Positions 1 through 7,625 are shown, numbered from the stretch's first letter. The stretch is DNA of 18,891 bases from Pseudorhodobacter antarcticus (GCA_945860375.1 CAMAQR010000063.1:1-18891); one strand, 5' to 3'. Notes: generated from the letters alone by a model not told the origin. Numbers and translations are program-made.

Positions 1-379
1 AAAAGACATCAATCAATAGAAAAAATAGCCATGACGTGCCACAACAGGACATTCGCAAAACTACCTTCGAACGAAACCTAACCCATTGAAATGTCGAGGC
101 CAGCCCCAACGCATCCAGCTAGAAATCTCAATTTGCTGCCGAACTTGGGCAGCCTTGACAGACAATTGGCGCAAGCAGGATTTGACCCCGTCAGCCGCGG
201 CAGTACAGTTTTGCAGGCAATGTGCGACAAGGTTCACCCGCTGCGCGTGCCGTTACTGCAGGTGACTCTGGCCAAAACCACGCCCGACTCGGTGCCGGCG
301 CGCGAAACCATGGTGCGGCTGGGTTGCTTATCGCTGTGGTGCCGGGCATCACAACTTTGCCGGGTGCCTGCGTGATCAC

Positions 380-482
380 CCACCCGGATGAGGCCGTGTG
401 TGGCCCATAAATTCTGCAGCTTGGCCGCAAGCTTGGGCTTGAGCGGGCCAATTGTGACAAGAGCAGTTGACACAGGCCCCAA
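380..482 (-). pseudogene. Possible N-terminal scrap of a D-2-hydroxyacid dehydrogenase
   Basis: Reading the - strand from an ATG at 482, the first 30 or so residues contain ALVTIGPLKPKLAAKLQNLW. This resembles the opening beta strand and first helix of D-isomer-specific 2-hydroxyacid dehydrogenases, which often begin with a phrase like 'LLTIGP..P.L...L'. After about residue 33 the resemblance is lost, and the frame stops at 234 without a Rossmann motif or catalytic Arg-Glu-His. If real, it is the 5' remnant of a deleted gene. The similarity is judged by eye on a short stretch and could be chance. Confidence 0.25.
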
Positions 483-523
483 GTGACGGCGTAAATATCA
501 CATAGGCCTAGGGTCGGCGGTGT

Positions 524-541
524 CATGGTTTTGTTACCATG
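524..541. promoter_or_regulatory. Perfect inverted repeat, candidate operator of the importer operon
   Basis: CATGGT at 524-529 and ACCATG at 536-541 form a perfect 6-bp dyad around a 6-base AT-rich spacer. It lies about 90 bases upstream of the binding-protein start. An 18-bp hyphenated dyad fits a site for a dimeric regulator in a promoter region. It could also form a weak hairpin in a leader RNA. Neither the regulator nor the transcription start can be told from sequence. Confidence 0.35.
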
Positions 542-629
542 CCCCATCAGGCTGGCTTAACGCAACGGGCGCTGCCCAAAAGCGGCCGGTAAACACCGCG
601 CAAACGGACAAACTTAAGGGAGACTATCC

Positions 630-1760
630 ATGACCAAACACGAAACTGCCTTCAACCGCCGGAGTTTTCTGAAAACCACGGCCGCCGGTGTGGGCGCGCT
701 GGCTGCCCCCGCTTTGATCTCGTCAAAAGCGCTCGCTTCCTCGGGCGAGTTGAACTTCACGGGCTGGGCTGGCTATCCGGCGCTGGCTGAAAAAGTATTC
801 CCGGCCTTCACCGCCGCCACCGGCATCACGGTGAACTTCACCGAGCAGCCCGATCAGGACACCATGTTCGCCGCCGCGAAAGTGGCCGTCGAAGCCGGTG
901 GTATCGACTTGATCGAGCCAACCATCGACCGTTGGGGCGGCTGGAACTCGAACGGCCTGCTGATGGCGTTCGACGAAAGCAAGCTGGCGCTGGACAACTA
1001 CCTGCCCGGTCTGGCCGATGGTTCGGCTGGCACCCGCTCGCGCACCGCCGAAGGCGCTTTGATGTATGTGCCGTCGAACTGGGGCACCGAAGCGCTGGTC
1101 TACAACAAAGAAGCCGCGAAACTTGGCGAGCCTGCCTCGCTGGGCGCGCTGTTCGATCCGGCCAACCAGGCCGTTCTGCGTCCGCATTCGGCTTTGGCCG
1201 CGATGGGTCGCTATCTGGACGCCACCGGCAAACTGCCGCGTCCGTGGATGGATGGCTACAGCGACATGGCCGCAATGGTCGAGCTGTGGGACATCGCGCT
1301 GGCTGAAGCCGTCAAGGCCAAGGGCAACGTGGTGCAGTTCTGGTCGGGCGAAAACGAAGCCAACGCTGGTTTCGTTGCCAACGGCGCGACCGTCGGCCTG
1401 TGCTGGGATTCGACCGGCTACAACCTGCGCAATGACGGTTACGGCTATGCTGCGCCGAACGAAGGTGCCTTTGCTTGGCATCAGGGCTTCGTCATGATGA
1501 AGAACGCCGTCAACGTCGATCAGGCGCACGAATTCGCCAAGTGGGTTTCGACCCCCGAAGGTGCGGCTGGCTGGGCAACCGCCTTCTCGTCCAACCCGGT
1601 CGGCAAAGGCGCCCCGGAAAAGATGGACCCGGAAGTGTCGGCCTATTACTCGGGCACCTTCAACGACGACGCGCTGACCAAACTGTGGTGGTGGCCGGAC
1701 CAGTCGGCAGAATTCATCGCCAAGCGCGGCGAATACGCTGACAAGTACAAAGCGTCCTGA
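630..1760 (+). CDS. potD: Tat-exported periplasmic binding protein of a polyamine-type ABC importer
   Basis: This 376-residue protein is the periplasmic substrate-binding component of the importer encoded by the next three genes. The N-terminus has a twin-arginine motif (NRRSFLK, residues 9-15), a hydrophobic Ala-rich stretch and a likely cleavage after ALA at 34-36, so it should be exported folded by Tat. The mature part begins with ELNFTGWAGYP and has the layout of the spermidine/putrescine-binding family (type II periplasmic fold). It includes an acidic and aromatic-rich middle (LIEPTIDRWGGWN) and LCWDSTGYN, regions that line the ligand pocket in relatives. A good Shine-Dalgarno (AAGGGAG, about 615-621) supports the start. 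Substrate is inferred: putrescine or spermidine is the default, but related proteins bind other amines or organic cations. Confidence 0.85.
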   Translation: MTKHETAFNRRSFLKTTAAGVGALAAPALISSKALASSGELNFTGWAGYPALAEKVFPAFTAATGITVNFTEQPDQDTMFAAAKVAVEAGGIDLIEPTIDRWGGWNSNGLLMAFDESKLALDNYLPGLADGSAGTRSRTAEGALMYVPSNWGTEALVYNKEAAKLGEPASLGALFDPANQAVLRPHSALAAMGRYLDATGKLPRPWMDGYSDMAAMVELWDIALAEAVKAKGNVVQFWSGENEANAGFVANGATVGLCWDSTGYNLRNDGYGYAAPNEGAFAWHQGFVMMKNAVNVDQAHEFAKWVSTPEGAAGWATAFSSNPVGKGAPEKMDPEVSAYYSGTFNDDALTKLWWWPDQSAEFIAKRGEYADKYKAS

Positions 1761-1777
1761 TCGGGACCGTTTTGCAG

Positions 1778-1807
1778 GCACGCCGGGCCCGAAAGGGTCC
1801 GGCGTGT
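1778..1807 (+). terminator. Hairpin between binding-protein and ATPase genes
   Basis: Arms at 1779-1790 and 1795-1806 pair over 12 bp with one G-U pair, closed by a GAAA tetraloop; a further G-U pair can form at 1778/1807. The tract after it is only CGCTTTT, so termination would be partial. It sits 18 bases after the binding-protein stop. Such hairpins commonly stabilise the upstream message or attenuate readthrough, giving more binding protein than transporter. Confidence 0.7.
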
Positions 1808-1940
1808 CGCTTTTGGGGGCAGGCCATGCCGCCCTTGGCCGGATCAGCGGCGAAAATCTGGTCATATAGATTGCACAGATAGTCTGGCCTGATAGCCTGA
1901 CAAAACCCAAAATAAAAATGACCTCGGGGAAGGACGCTAC

Positions 1941-3023
1941 ATGAGTGCCGGAATTGAACTTGATGATGTCTGCCAGGATTTCGGAAGCTTTCGTGCTGTC
2001 GACCATGTGAACGTCAGTATCCAGCCCGGCGAATTTTTCTCGTTTCTGGGGCCGTCCGGTTGTGGCAAAACTACGATCCTGCGGATGATCTCGGGCTTTA
2101 CCGAACCAACCGAGGGCACCATCCGCATCGGCGGCAAGGACATGCGCGGCCAGCGTCCGAACCAGCGGCCCACCACATTGATTTTCCAGAATCTTGCGTT
2201 GTTCCCATTGATGACAATCTGGGAGAACATCGCTTTCGGGCTTGAGGTTCGCGGTGTCGACAAGGCCAAGCGCCGGGCGCGGGCAGAGGAATTGCTTGCT
2301 TTGGTCGATCTGCATGGCGCTGCTGACAAGATGGTCAGCCAGTTGTCAGGTGGCCAGAAGCAGCGCGTCGCCATTGCGCGGGCCTTGGCGGTGGAACCCG
2401 CCGTCATGCTGCTGGACGAACCGCTGTCTGCGCTGGATCTGAAGCTGCGCCAGCACATGCGGGCCGAGTTGCGCGCCATCCAGAAACGCACCGGCGTCAC
2501 ATTCATCTATATCACCCATGATCAGGGCGAAGCGCTGGCGATGTCCGACCGCGTCGGCGTCATGTCTCAGGGCCGCCTGCAACAGGTCGCCAACCCGCGC
2601 GACATTTACAACAATCCGGCCAACGGCTTTGTCGCCAGCTTTGTCGGCGAAAACAACATCTTGACCGGTCTGGTCAAGAACAGTGCCGCCGGCCTTGCCA
2701 GCTTTGAAACCCAGATCGGCACCTTCAAGGCCCGCTTGCCCACAACCGCGACGGGCAGCGTCAAGCTGTATGTCCGCCCGGAACACATGATCTTGTCGTC
2801 GACGGCCGGGGCCGAAAATTCAGTCCCCGTCACCCTGACAGAGGTGTCGTTCGAGGGCAATTTCATCTCTGTTCAGGGTGTAACCGACAACGGCACAACA
2901 CTTGTCGCTGAATTGCGCAACGACGGCTCGGCCACGGTTCCGGCAGCGGGGTCGCGTGTGCACATGACCTTTGACGCGAGGAACAGTTCGATCCTGCCCG
3001 ACAGCGAAACTTCGGGGGCCTGA
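1941..3023 (+). CDS. potA: ABC transporter ATPase, polyamine importer
   Basis: This 360-residue cytoplasmic ATPase powers the importer. All nucleotide-binding motifs are present: Walker A GPSGCGKT (37-44), Q-loop around Gln83 (IFQNLALFP), signature LSGGQ (135-139), Walker B VMLLDEP (155-161) with catalytic Glu160, D-loop SALD, and H-loop His193 (THDQGEA). Residues from about 240 to the end form a TOBE-type regulatory domain, and FVGENNIL marks its start, as in PotA-family ATPases. The length matches the family. GGGGAAGGA just upstream is a good ribosome-binding site. The gene is followed after 3 bases by the first permease gene, so translation is probably coupled. Confidence 0.92.
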   Translation: MSAGIELDDVCQDFGSFRAVDHVNVSIQPGEFFSFLGPSGCGKTTILRMISGFTEPTEGTIRIGGKDMRGQRPNQRPTTLIFQNLALFPLMTIWENIAFGLEVRGVDKAKRRARAEELLALVDLHGAADKMVSQLSGGQKQRVAIARALAVEPAVMLLDEPLSALDLKLRQHMRAELRAIQKRTGVTFIYITHDQGEALAMSDRVGVMSQGRLQQVANPRDIYNNPANGFVASFVGENNILTGLVKNSAAGLASFETQIGTFKARLPTTATGSVKLYVRPEHMILSSTAGAENSVPVTLTEVSFEGNFISVQGVTDNGTTLVAELRNDGSATVPAAGSRVHMTFDARNSSILPDSETSGA

Positions 3024-3026
3024 TTC

Positions 3027-3950
3027 ATGCATGATCTGTACCGTCGCTATGGCCAAGGCCTGACCTACCTGTTCGTAGGGCTCACCTTTTTCTGGCTGGT
3101 CATTCTGGTGATCCTGCCGAATTTCACCATGTTGGAAAGCTCTTTCCGCCCCTATCTGGCCAAGGTGGACGAAGGCGGGCCGCTGGATTTCTATTCATTC
3201 GCCAACTACGGCAAGATCCTTGGCAATGAGGTCGATTTCTCAATCTTCGGCTTTGTGGTGCCGACGCCGGTGCGGGTGAAGGTGTTCTTGCTGACCATCT
3301 TCTATTCGGCGATGGTGACGGTGATCACCTTTGTTCTGGCCTATCCGCTGGCGTTCTACTTGGCCAAGATCGTTTCGCCCAAGTCGCTGCCGACGTTGTT
3401 TTTGCTGCTTTTCGTGCCGCTGTGGGTGTCGGAAATCCTGCGGTCCTTTGCGTGGTGGATCATCCTTGCGCTGAAGGGGCCGCTGAACTTTGTGCTGATG
3501 AACCTTGGCATCATTGATCAAGAAATCCGCTGGATTGCCGGGTTCAGCCCGGTCATCATCGGGCTTGTCTATACCTATGTGCTGTTCATGGTGTTCCCGC
3601 TTTACAACGCGCTGCAATCGCTGGACAGCAACCAGATAGAGGCTGCCGAGGATCTGGGCAGCCCGTGGTGGCGCACCCATTGGCGGGTCATCCTGCCCCA
3701 TGCCAAACCCGGTATCGCAAGCGGAGCCGTGATGGTGTTCATGCTGTCCGCCGGGTCACTTCTGGTGCCGGCACTTCTAGGCTCCACCACCTCGGGTTGG
3801 TTCACCCAGACCATCCAAGGCATCATGATGGACAGTCAAGACTGGAACGCCGGCGCGGCATTTGCCTTCATGCTGTTGTTGGTCTGCACGATCTTTGTCA
3901 GCCTGATGATGCGGCTGTTTGGCGTCAAACTTTCCGACATTGCGAAATAG
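3027..3950 (+). CDS. potB: ABC transporter permease, polyamine importer (first subunit)
   Basis: This 307-residue inner-membrane permease belongs to the binding-protein-dependent transport family. A first membrane helix lies at about 13-31 (YLFVGLTFFWLVILVIL), followed by a periplasmic loop and then about five more hydrophobic segments. The cytoplasmic EAA loop that docks on the ATPase is clear at about 205-230: EAAEDLGSPWW followed by ILPHAKPGI. The start is 3 bases after the ATPase stop, and the second permease begins 10 bases after its own stop. Order and length fit PotB or PotH. It is expected to pair with the next gene product as a heterodimer. Confidence 0.9.
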   Translation: MHDLYRRYGQGLTYLFVGLTFFWLVILVILPNFTMLESSFRPYLAKVDEGGPLDFYSFANYGKILGNEVDFSIFGFVVPTPVRVKVFLLTIFYSAMVTVITFVLAYPLAFYLAKIVSPKSLPTLFLLLFVPLWVSEILRSFAWWIILALKGPLNFVLMNLGIIDQEIRWIAGFSPVIIGLVYTYVLFMVFPLYNALQSLDSNQIEAAEDLGSPWWRTHWRVILPHAKPGIASGAVMVFMLSAGSLLVPALLGSTTSGWFTQTIQGIMMDSQDWNAGAAFAFMLLLVCTIFVSLMMRLFGVKLSDIAK

Positions 3951-3960
3951 GGGCGGGATC

Positions 3961-4800
3961 ATGCACAAGAACCGCAACTTTTTGTTTCACCTCTATATGG
4001 GGCTGTTTCTGTTCTATCTGCTGTTGCCGCTGTTCGTGATGGGCGGGGCCGCCTTCAACGACAGCAAACTGCCGACCATTCTGCCGTGGAAAGGGCTGAC
4101 CGACCGTTGGTTCATCGACCTTTGGAACGACAGCCGCATCTGGATTGCCGTTCGCAACACCGTCCTTGTGGCGATCGCGGTCGTCGCAATCGCCGTCCCG
4201 ATCGGCACAGCGGCAGCCATTCTGATCAACTCTGTCGGCGGACGGGCGCGGTCGGTGCTTTACGGATTGATGGTGGCACCGATCTTGATCCCCGGGGTGG
4301 TGATCGGCATCTCAACCCTGCTGTTCTGGAATTTCTTCTCTATCGGCTCTGGCTTGCATCTGTCGGTGCTGGGTCAAGTCAGCTACATCGCGTCTTTCGT
4401 GATGCTGCTGGTTCTGGCGCGGCTGCAAAGCTTTGATGAGGGTCTGGAAGAGGCGGCGCTGGACCTTGGGGCCTCCCACGGCCAAGTGATGCGTCGCATC
4501 CTGTTGCCGCATCTTTATCCGGCCATCGGGGCAGGGGCGGCGATTGCGTTTTTCCAATCCATCGAGAACTTCAACGTCACCCTGTTCACCCGGGGCGGGG
4601 CAGATACGCTGACCGTTTATGTGTTCTCGAAGGTGCGCTCGGGCATCACGCCCACGATCAATGCGCTGGCGCTGATGCTGATCTTGTTCACCCTTGTCGT
4701 CACGGTCTTTTACGAAGTGAAACGCCGCCGCTCGGCCCGGATCGAGGCCGCGCGGGAAGCCGAGGGCCGTCGCGCGTCTGAAGCCGAAGAGAAGCTGTAA
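3961..4800 (+). CDS. potC: ABC transporter permease, polyamine importer (second subunit)
   Basis: This 279-residue inner-membrane permease is the second half of the transport channel. I chose the ATG at 3961, reading MHKNRNFLFH, because GGGGCGGG lies just upstream and the spacing to the previous stop is tight. An upstream in-frame ATG at 3919 would overlap the first permease by 32 bases and has no family support. Six hydrophobic segments are visible. The EAA loop is EEAALDLGASHGQVMRR followed by ILLPHLYPAIGAG, at about 162-190. The C-terminal tail is highly charged (RRSARIEAAREAEGRRAS). The gene ends the operon, directly before a strong terminator. Confidence 0.9.
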   Translation: MHKNRNFLFHLYMGLFLFYLLLPLFVMGGAAFNDSKLPTILPWKGLTDRWFIDLWNDSRIWIAVRNTVLVAIAVVAIAVPIGTAAAILINSVGGRARSVLYGLMVAPILIPGVVIGISTLLFWNFFSIGSGLHLSVLGQVSYIASFVMLLVLARLQSFDEGLEEAALDLGASHGQVMRRILLPHLYPAIGAGAAIAFFQSIENFNVTLFTRGGADTLTVYVFSKVRSGITPTINALALMLILFTLVVTVFYEVKRRRSARIEAAREAEGRRASEAEEKL

Positions 4801-4801
4801 T

Positions 4802-4831
4802 GCAAAGGCCCGGAGCGATCCGGGCCTTTGT
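4802..4831 (+). terminator. Strong hairpin terminator of the importer operon
   Basis: A perfect 12-bp stem (4803-4814 with 4819-4830, containing AAAGGCCCGGA) closes on a GCGA tetraloop and starts 3 bases after the permease stop. The descending arm ends in CCTTT, giving a short U run. It is the clearest intrinsic terminator in the window, and its near symmetry (A run on the other side) could also help stop - strand transcripts from gcdH. Confidence 0.85.
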
Positions 4832-4869
4832 CACTTGCTATGGATATATGAAGGTTGGGGGGGGCCCCG

Positions 4870-4903
4870 GCTCTTTCAGAAGCCAAGCTCTTTCAGAAGC
4901 CAA
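4870..4903 (+). repeat. 17-bp perfect tandem duplication
   Basis: The unit GCTCTTTCAGAAGCCAA occurs twice head to tail (4870-4886 and 4887-4903), followed by three bases of a third unit. It lies in the non-coding gap between the importer terminator and a dispersed repeat copy. It is most simply a recent replication-slippage duplication. Confidence 0.9.
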
Positions 4904-4910
4904 GCTTGAA

Positions 4911-5022
4911 GCGTGTCGCGTTCCATCGGGTTTGGCCGTTGGAACGCAACCGCACGATAAACCGGCAGTGCCTGACTTGGGTTTCGGTCAATCTGACTCA
5001 GATTGACGGGAATCCGTTTTAG
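4911..5022 (+). repeat. Dispersed intergenic repeat, copy A
   Basis: This stretch of about 112 bases matches the reverse complement of 11861-11974 along its whole length, at roughly 80% identity by eye with a few single-base gaps. It contains a hairpin: GCGTTCCATCGG (4918-4929) pairs with CCGTTGGAACGC (4936-4947) in 11 of 12 positions. A second shared block is ACCGGCAGT near 4961-4969, and the copy ends in AATCCGTTTTAG, which overlaps the gcdH stop codon on the opposite strand. It looks like a small non-autonomous or REP-type intergenic element, or a shared structured RNA or terminator module. Confidence 0.75.
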
Positions 5023-6239
5023 AAGAACGCTTGAAGCCCGGTGATCGCGCGCCCCAAAATCAGCGCATGCACGTCATGCGTGCCCTCATAGGTGTTCACC
5101 GTTTCAAGGTTCACCATGTGCCGCATGATCTGGTAATCTTCCTGAATGCCGTTGCCGCCGTGCATGTCGCGCGCCCAACGTGCCGCATCCAGCGCCTTGC
5201 CACAGTTGTTGCGCTTGATGATCGAGATCATTTCAGGTGCTGCGTTCGCCTCATCCAGCAACCGCCCGACACGCAAAGACGCCTGCAGGCCCAGCGAGAT
5301 TTCCGTCATCATATTGGCCAGTTTCAACTGGTACAGTTGCGTTTGCGCGATCGGTTTGCCGAACTGTTTGCGGTCCAGCCCGTACTGCCGCGCCGCGCCC
5401 ATGCAGAATTCAGCGGCCCCCAGAACGCCCCAGGAAATCCCGTAACGCGCCCGATTCAAGCAGCCAAACGGCCCCTTCAACCCTTCGACATATGGCAGCA
5501 ACGCGTCGTCGCCAACCTCGACATCCTTCATCACAATCTCGCCTGTGACAGAGGCGCGCAAGGACAGTTTGCCGCCAATTTTGGGTGCAGATAGCCCCTT
5601 CATGCCCTTTTCCAGCACGAAACCCTTGATCTTGCCGCCATGCGCCTCTGATTTCGCCCAAACCACAAACACATCGGCAATCGGTGCGTTGGAAATCCAC
5701 ATCTTGGCGCCGTTGATCACATAGCCATTGGCGGTTTTCTTGGCCACGGTCTTCATCCCGGCCGGGTCAGACCCTGCATCGGGTTCGGTCAGACCAAAGC
5801 AACCGATCCACTCGCCGGACGACAATTTGGGCAAATACTTCATCCGCTGCGCTTCGGTGCCGTAGGCGTAGATCGGGTACATCACCAAAGACGATTGCAC
5901 CGACATCATCGAACGGTAGCCCGAATCCACCCGCTCCACCTCCCGCGCGATCAAGCCGTAGGCGACATAAGACGCGCCCAAACCGCCGTATTGTTCCGGC
6001 ACTGTGACGCCCAAAAGGCCCATTTCCCCCATTTCGCGGAAGATCGCAGGGTCGGTCGATTCCTCCCGGTAGGCCGCAATCACGCGCGGTTGCAACTTTT
6101 CCTGCGCATAGGCCCGCGCGCCATCGCGCAGCATGCGTTCCTCTTCGGTCAGCTGGTCTTCCATGCGGAAAGGGTCTTGCCAATCAAATCGCCCCAAGTC
6201 GGGCGCGTCTTTGGCTTTCAGCTTTGGTTTGTCGGTCAT
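5019..6239 (-). CDS. gcdH: Glutaryl-CoA dehydrogenase
   Basis: This 406-residue FAD enzyme oxidises and decarboxylates glutaryl-CoA to crotonyl-CoA in lysine, tryptophan and glutarate breakdown. It is specifically glutaryl-CoA dehydrogenase rather than a generic acyl-CoA dehydrogenase: [20 protein letters not shown] (Arg109) and [14 protein letters not shown] are hallmark segments. The catalytic glutamate is in TYEGTHD (Glu385), followed by [15 protein letters not shown]. An ATG at 6239 (MTDKPKLK) was chosen because AGGAG lies 7 bases upstream; an in-frame ATG at 6263 has no comparable site. The gene is divergent from a LysR regulator 90 bases away, the arrangement known for gcdH and its activator gcdR in other proteobacteria. 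Its 3' end touches a dispersed repeat. Confidence 0.95.
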   Translation of the reverse strand: MTDKPKLKAKDAPDLGRFDWQDPFRMEDQLTEEERMLRDGARAYAQEKLQPRVIAAYREESTDPAIFREMGEMGLLGVTVPEQYGGLGASYVAYGLIAREVERVDSGYRSMMSVQSSLVMYPIYAYGTEAQRMKYLPKLSSGEWIGCFGLTEPDAGSDPAGMKTVAKKTANGYVINGAKMWISNAPIADVFVVWAKSEAHGGKIKGFVLEKGMKGLSAPKIGGKLSLRASVTGEIVMKDVEVGDDALLPYVEGLKGPFGCLNRARYGISWGVLGAAEFCMGAARQYGLDRKQFGKPIAQTQLYQLKLANMMTEISLGLQASLRVGRLLDEANAAPEMISIIKRNNCGKALDAARWARDMHGGNGIQEDYQIMRHMVNLETVNTYEGTHDVHALILGRAITGLQAFF

Positions 6240-6314
6240 CGCGGGCTCCTGTCCGTTTGACAAGAATATTGCACAAAAGCCAATAAAAGCCTAACGAGGA
6301 TCTGACACCATTCC

Positions 6315-6329
6315 ATGAGGTTATCTCAT
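6315..6329. promoter_or_regulatory. Candidate LysR-type operator over the regulator's start
   Basis: ATGAG-GTTAT-CTCAT is a perfect dyad with 5-bp arms and fits the T-N11-A rule of LysR operators (T6316 and A6328). It lies in the 90-base divergent region between gcdH and the LysR gene, and it covers the ribosome-binding site of the LysR gene up to the base before its ATG at 6330. Its position predicts autorepression of the regulator. A role in activating gcdH is possible but inferred. Confidence 0.5.
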
Positions 6330-7244
6330 ATGATTTCGCGCCGCTATCTGCCGTCAATGCCCTCTTTGCTGGCGCTGGAGGCGGTGGACCGCACCGGTTC
6401 TGCCTCTGCCGCAGCAACCGAGCTGCACCTGACCCAAGGCGCGATAAGTCGTCAATTGCAGGTGCTGGAGGGGCAGATGGGGCTGCCCCTGATCATCCGC
6501 GACAAACACCGGCTGCGGCTGACTCCCGCCGCTCAGGATTACTGCCGCGACATCCGCCGCGCCTTGCAATCGCTGTCCCAGGCCAGCCTGACTTTGCGCG
6601 CCAATCCCAACGGAGGTGCGCTCAATCTGGCCATTCTGCCCGCTTTTGGCATGCATTGGCTGGCCCCGCGTCTTGCGCAGTTTGCGTCCCAGCATCCTGA
6701 GGTGACGGTGAATCTGTCGACCCGACTGAAGCCCTTCGATTTCGCAAGCACCTCGTTTGACGCCGCCATTCACTATGGCCGTCAGGATTGGCCCGGTGTT
6801 GATTACTTGCCCCTGATGGAGGAAGACCTTCTGGCCGTCGCCGCCCCAAGCCTGTTGAAATCTCCACTGACCGAAGCCAATGATATTCTCTCATATCCGC
6901 TGCTGCAGCTTGAAAGCCGTACCGGCGATTGGGGGCGCTGGCTGGCGCATCATGGGCACCCAAACCAACGCCCTGCGGCCATGCTGTTTGACCAGTTTGC
7001 CACAATGGCCCAAGGCGCAATCCATGGGCTGGGCGCGGCGCTGTTGCCGGTTTTCCTGATAGAGCGTGAACTGGCCGAACACCGCCTGATCCCGGCCTTC
7101 GGCGGCCCGGTGAAATCTTTGGGCAGCTACTTTCTGGTCTGGCCCAAAGCCCACCCCCCGCGCGCGCCGCTGGCATCTTTCCATCACTGGATGGCCGCCG
7201 AGCGTCACAGCAGCAGCTTGGTCGCCGCCCGCCCCGACAGATAG
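6330..7244 (+). CDS. LysR-family transcriptional regulator (GcvA-like), divergent from gcdH
   Basis: This 304-residue regulator has an N-terminal winged helix-turn-helix (about 10-68; ALEAVDRTGSASAAATELHL then TQGAISRQLQVLE) and a C-terminal effector-binding domain (about 95-295) of the GcvA subgroup. ATG 6330 was chosen: GAGG lies 9 bases upstream and MISRRYLPSM is a typical start, whereas ATG 6315 has no well-spaced site. Its position opposite gcdH suggests it controls glutaryl-CoA breakdown and may be functionally a GcdR. It could also act on the downstream oxidoreductase. The last 13 codons run antisense through the 3' end of an amine oxidase pseudogene, so its natural C-terminus may have been changed by a rearrangement. 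Confidence 0.88.
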   Translation: MISRRYLPSMPSLLALEAVDRTGSASAAATELHLTQGAISRQLQVLEGQMGLPLIIRDKHRLRLTPAAQDYCRDIRRALQSLSQASLTLRANPNGGALNLAILPAFGMHWLAPRLAQFASQHPEVTVNLSTRLKPFDFASTSFDAAIHYGRQDWPGVDYLPLMEEDLLAVAAPSLLKSPLTEANDILSYPLLQLESRTGDWGRWLAHHGHPNQRPAAMLFDQFATMAQGAIHGLGAALLPVFLIERELAEHRLIPAFGGPVKSLGSYFLVWPKAHPPRAPLASFHHWMAAERHSSSLVAARPDR

Positions 7245-7540
7245 GCCACCCGCAAATCAAGGTCCGGCCCGTGGGCAGGCGTCAAATCACAACCGGCCCT
7301 CTCGGTCTGGGCTTGGGCTGCTTCGGCCAATTCCACGATCGGATTGTTTTTGATCCCGTGGATTCAACGGGCCCCCTGACCCATCGGCAGACCAGCCCGG
7401 TTCTGGGATGTCTTGATCCGCCCGCCGATGCCGGCCTCGATGACCAGCACCCTCTGCTGCCCTGCCGCCCAAGTCGGCAATCCTGCCAAGGTCGACACAA
7501 CCACCAAAACCTTCTTCACATCACGCCGCCCCATCATCAT
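7205..7540 (-). pseudogene. Decayed flavin-containing amine oxidase (internally deleted, nonsense codon)
   Basis: Read on the - strand from ATG 7540, one frame gives a Tat-like leader (MGRRDVKK, then a hydrophobic stretch ending TWAAG). It continues as RVLVIEAGIGGRIKT, then AGLPMGQGAR-stop-IHGIKNNPIVELAEAA, and ends VAYLSGRAATKLLL. These are amine oxidase landmarks in the right order: the end of the FAD Rossmann unit, the 'GGRI' motif, the 'LGASWIHG' block and the C-terminal FAD-contact helix. Three defects are visible. The dinucleotide GxGxxG segment between AAG and RVLVIEA is missing. The conserved Trp before IHG is a TGA (a one-base change from TGG). Most of the enzyme between ELAEAA and VAYLSG is deleted. 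Full-length relatives have about 450-500 residues, and only about 110 codons remain. The substrate of the ancestor is unknown; the neighbourhood suggests a polyamine or other amine. Confidence 0.75.
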
Positions 7541-7625
7541 TTCACCAATTGCAGTTGCAACTCTGCTTTGCCCAATCCAACATGGCCGTCAGGCCAACTG
7601 TATGGCATGTCAGAAAGGCCACTTC

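Larger units (their letters stand above)
1..629. other. Non-coding upstream region of the importer operon, with possible gene debris
   Basis: No convincing intact gene lies here. The first 90 bases are AT-rich and the rest is GC-rich. Short open frames exist on both strands, but none has both a good ribosome-binding site and a recognisable fold. On the - strand, the frame starting at 482 begins like a D-2-hydroxyacid dehydrogenase (see the separate entry). A TTGACA hexamer at 467-472 could be a -35 element for the importer, but the only candidate -10 sequences near 491-497 are poor, so no promoter is called. A perfect dyad at 524-541 is listed separately. Confidence 0.5.

Noticed and set aside
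91..375. 94-codon + strand frame in the leader region, with faint resemblance to RidA proteins (LDRQLAQAGFD ... VPARETMV)
   Set aside because: The resemblance is scattered and key RidA residues are missing; there is no good ribosome-binding site. It may be chance.
723..2315. 530-codon open frame on the - strand across the binding-protein and ATPase genes
   Set aside because: It is antisense to two clear genes with normal codon patterns. Its translation is Arg/Gly/Val-rich with no family motif, a common artefact in GC-rich DNA.
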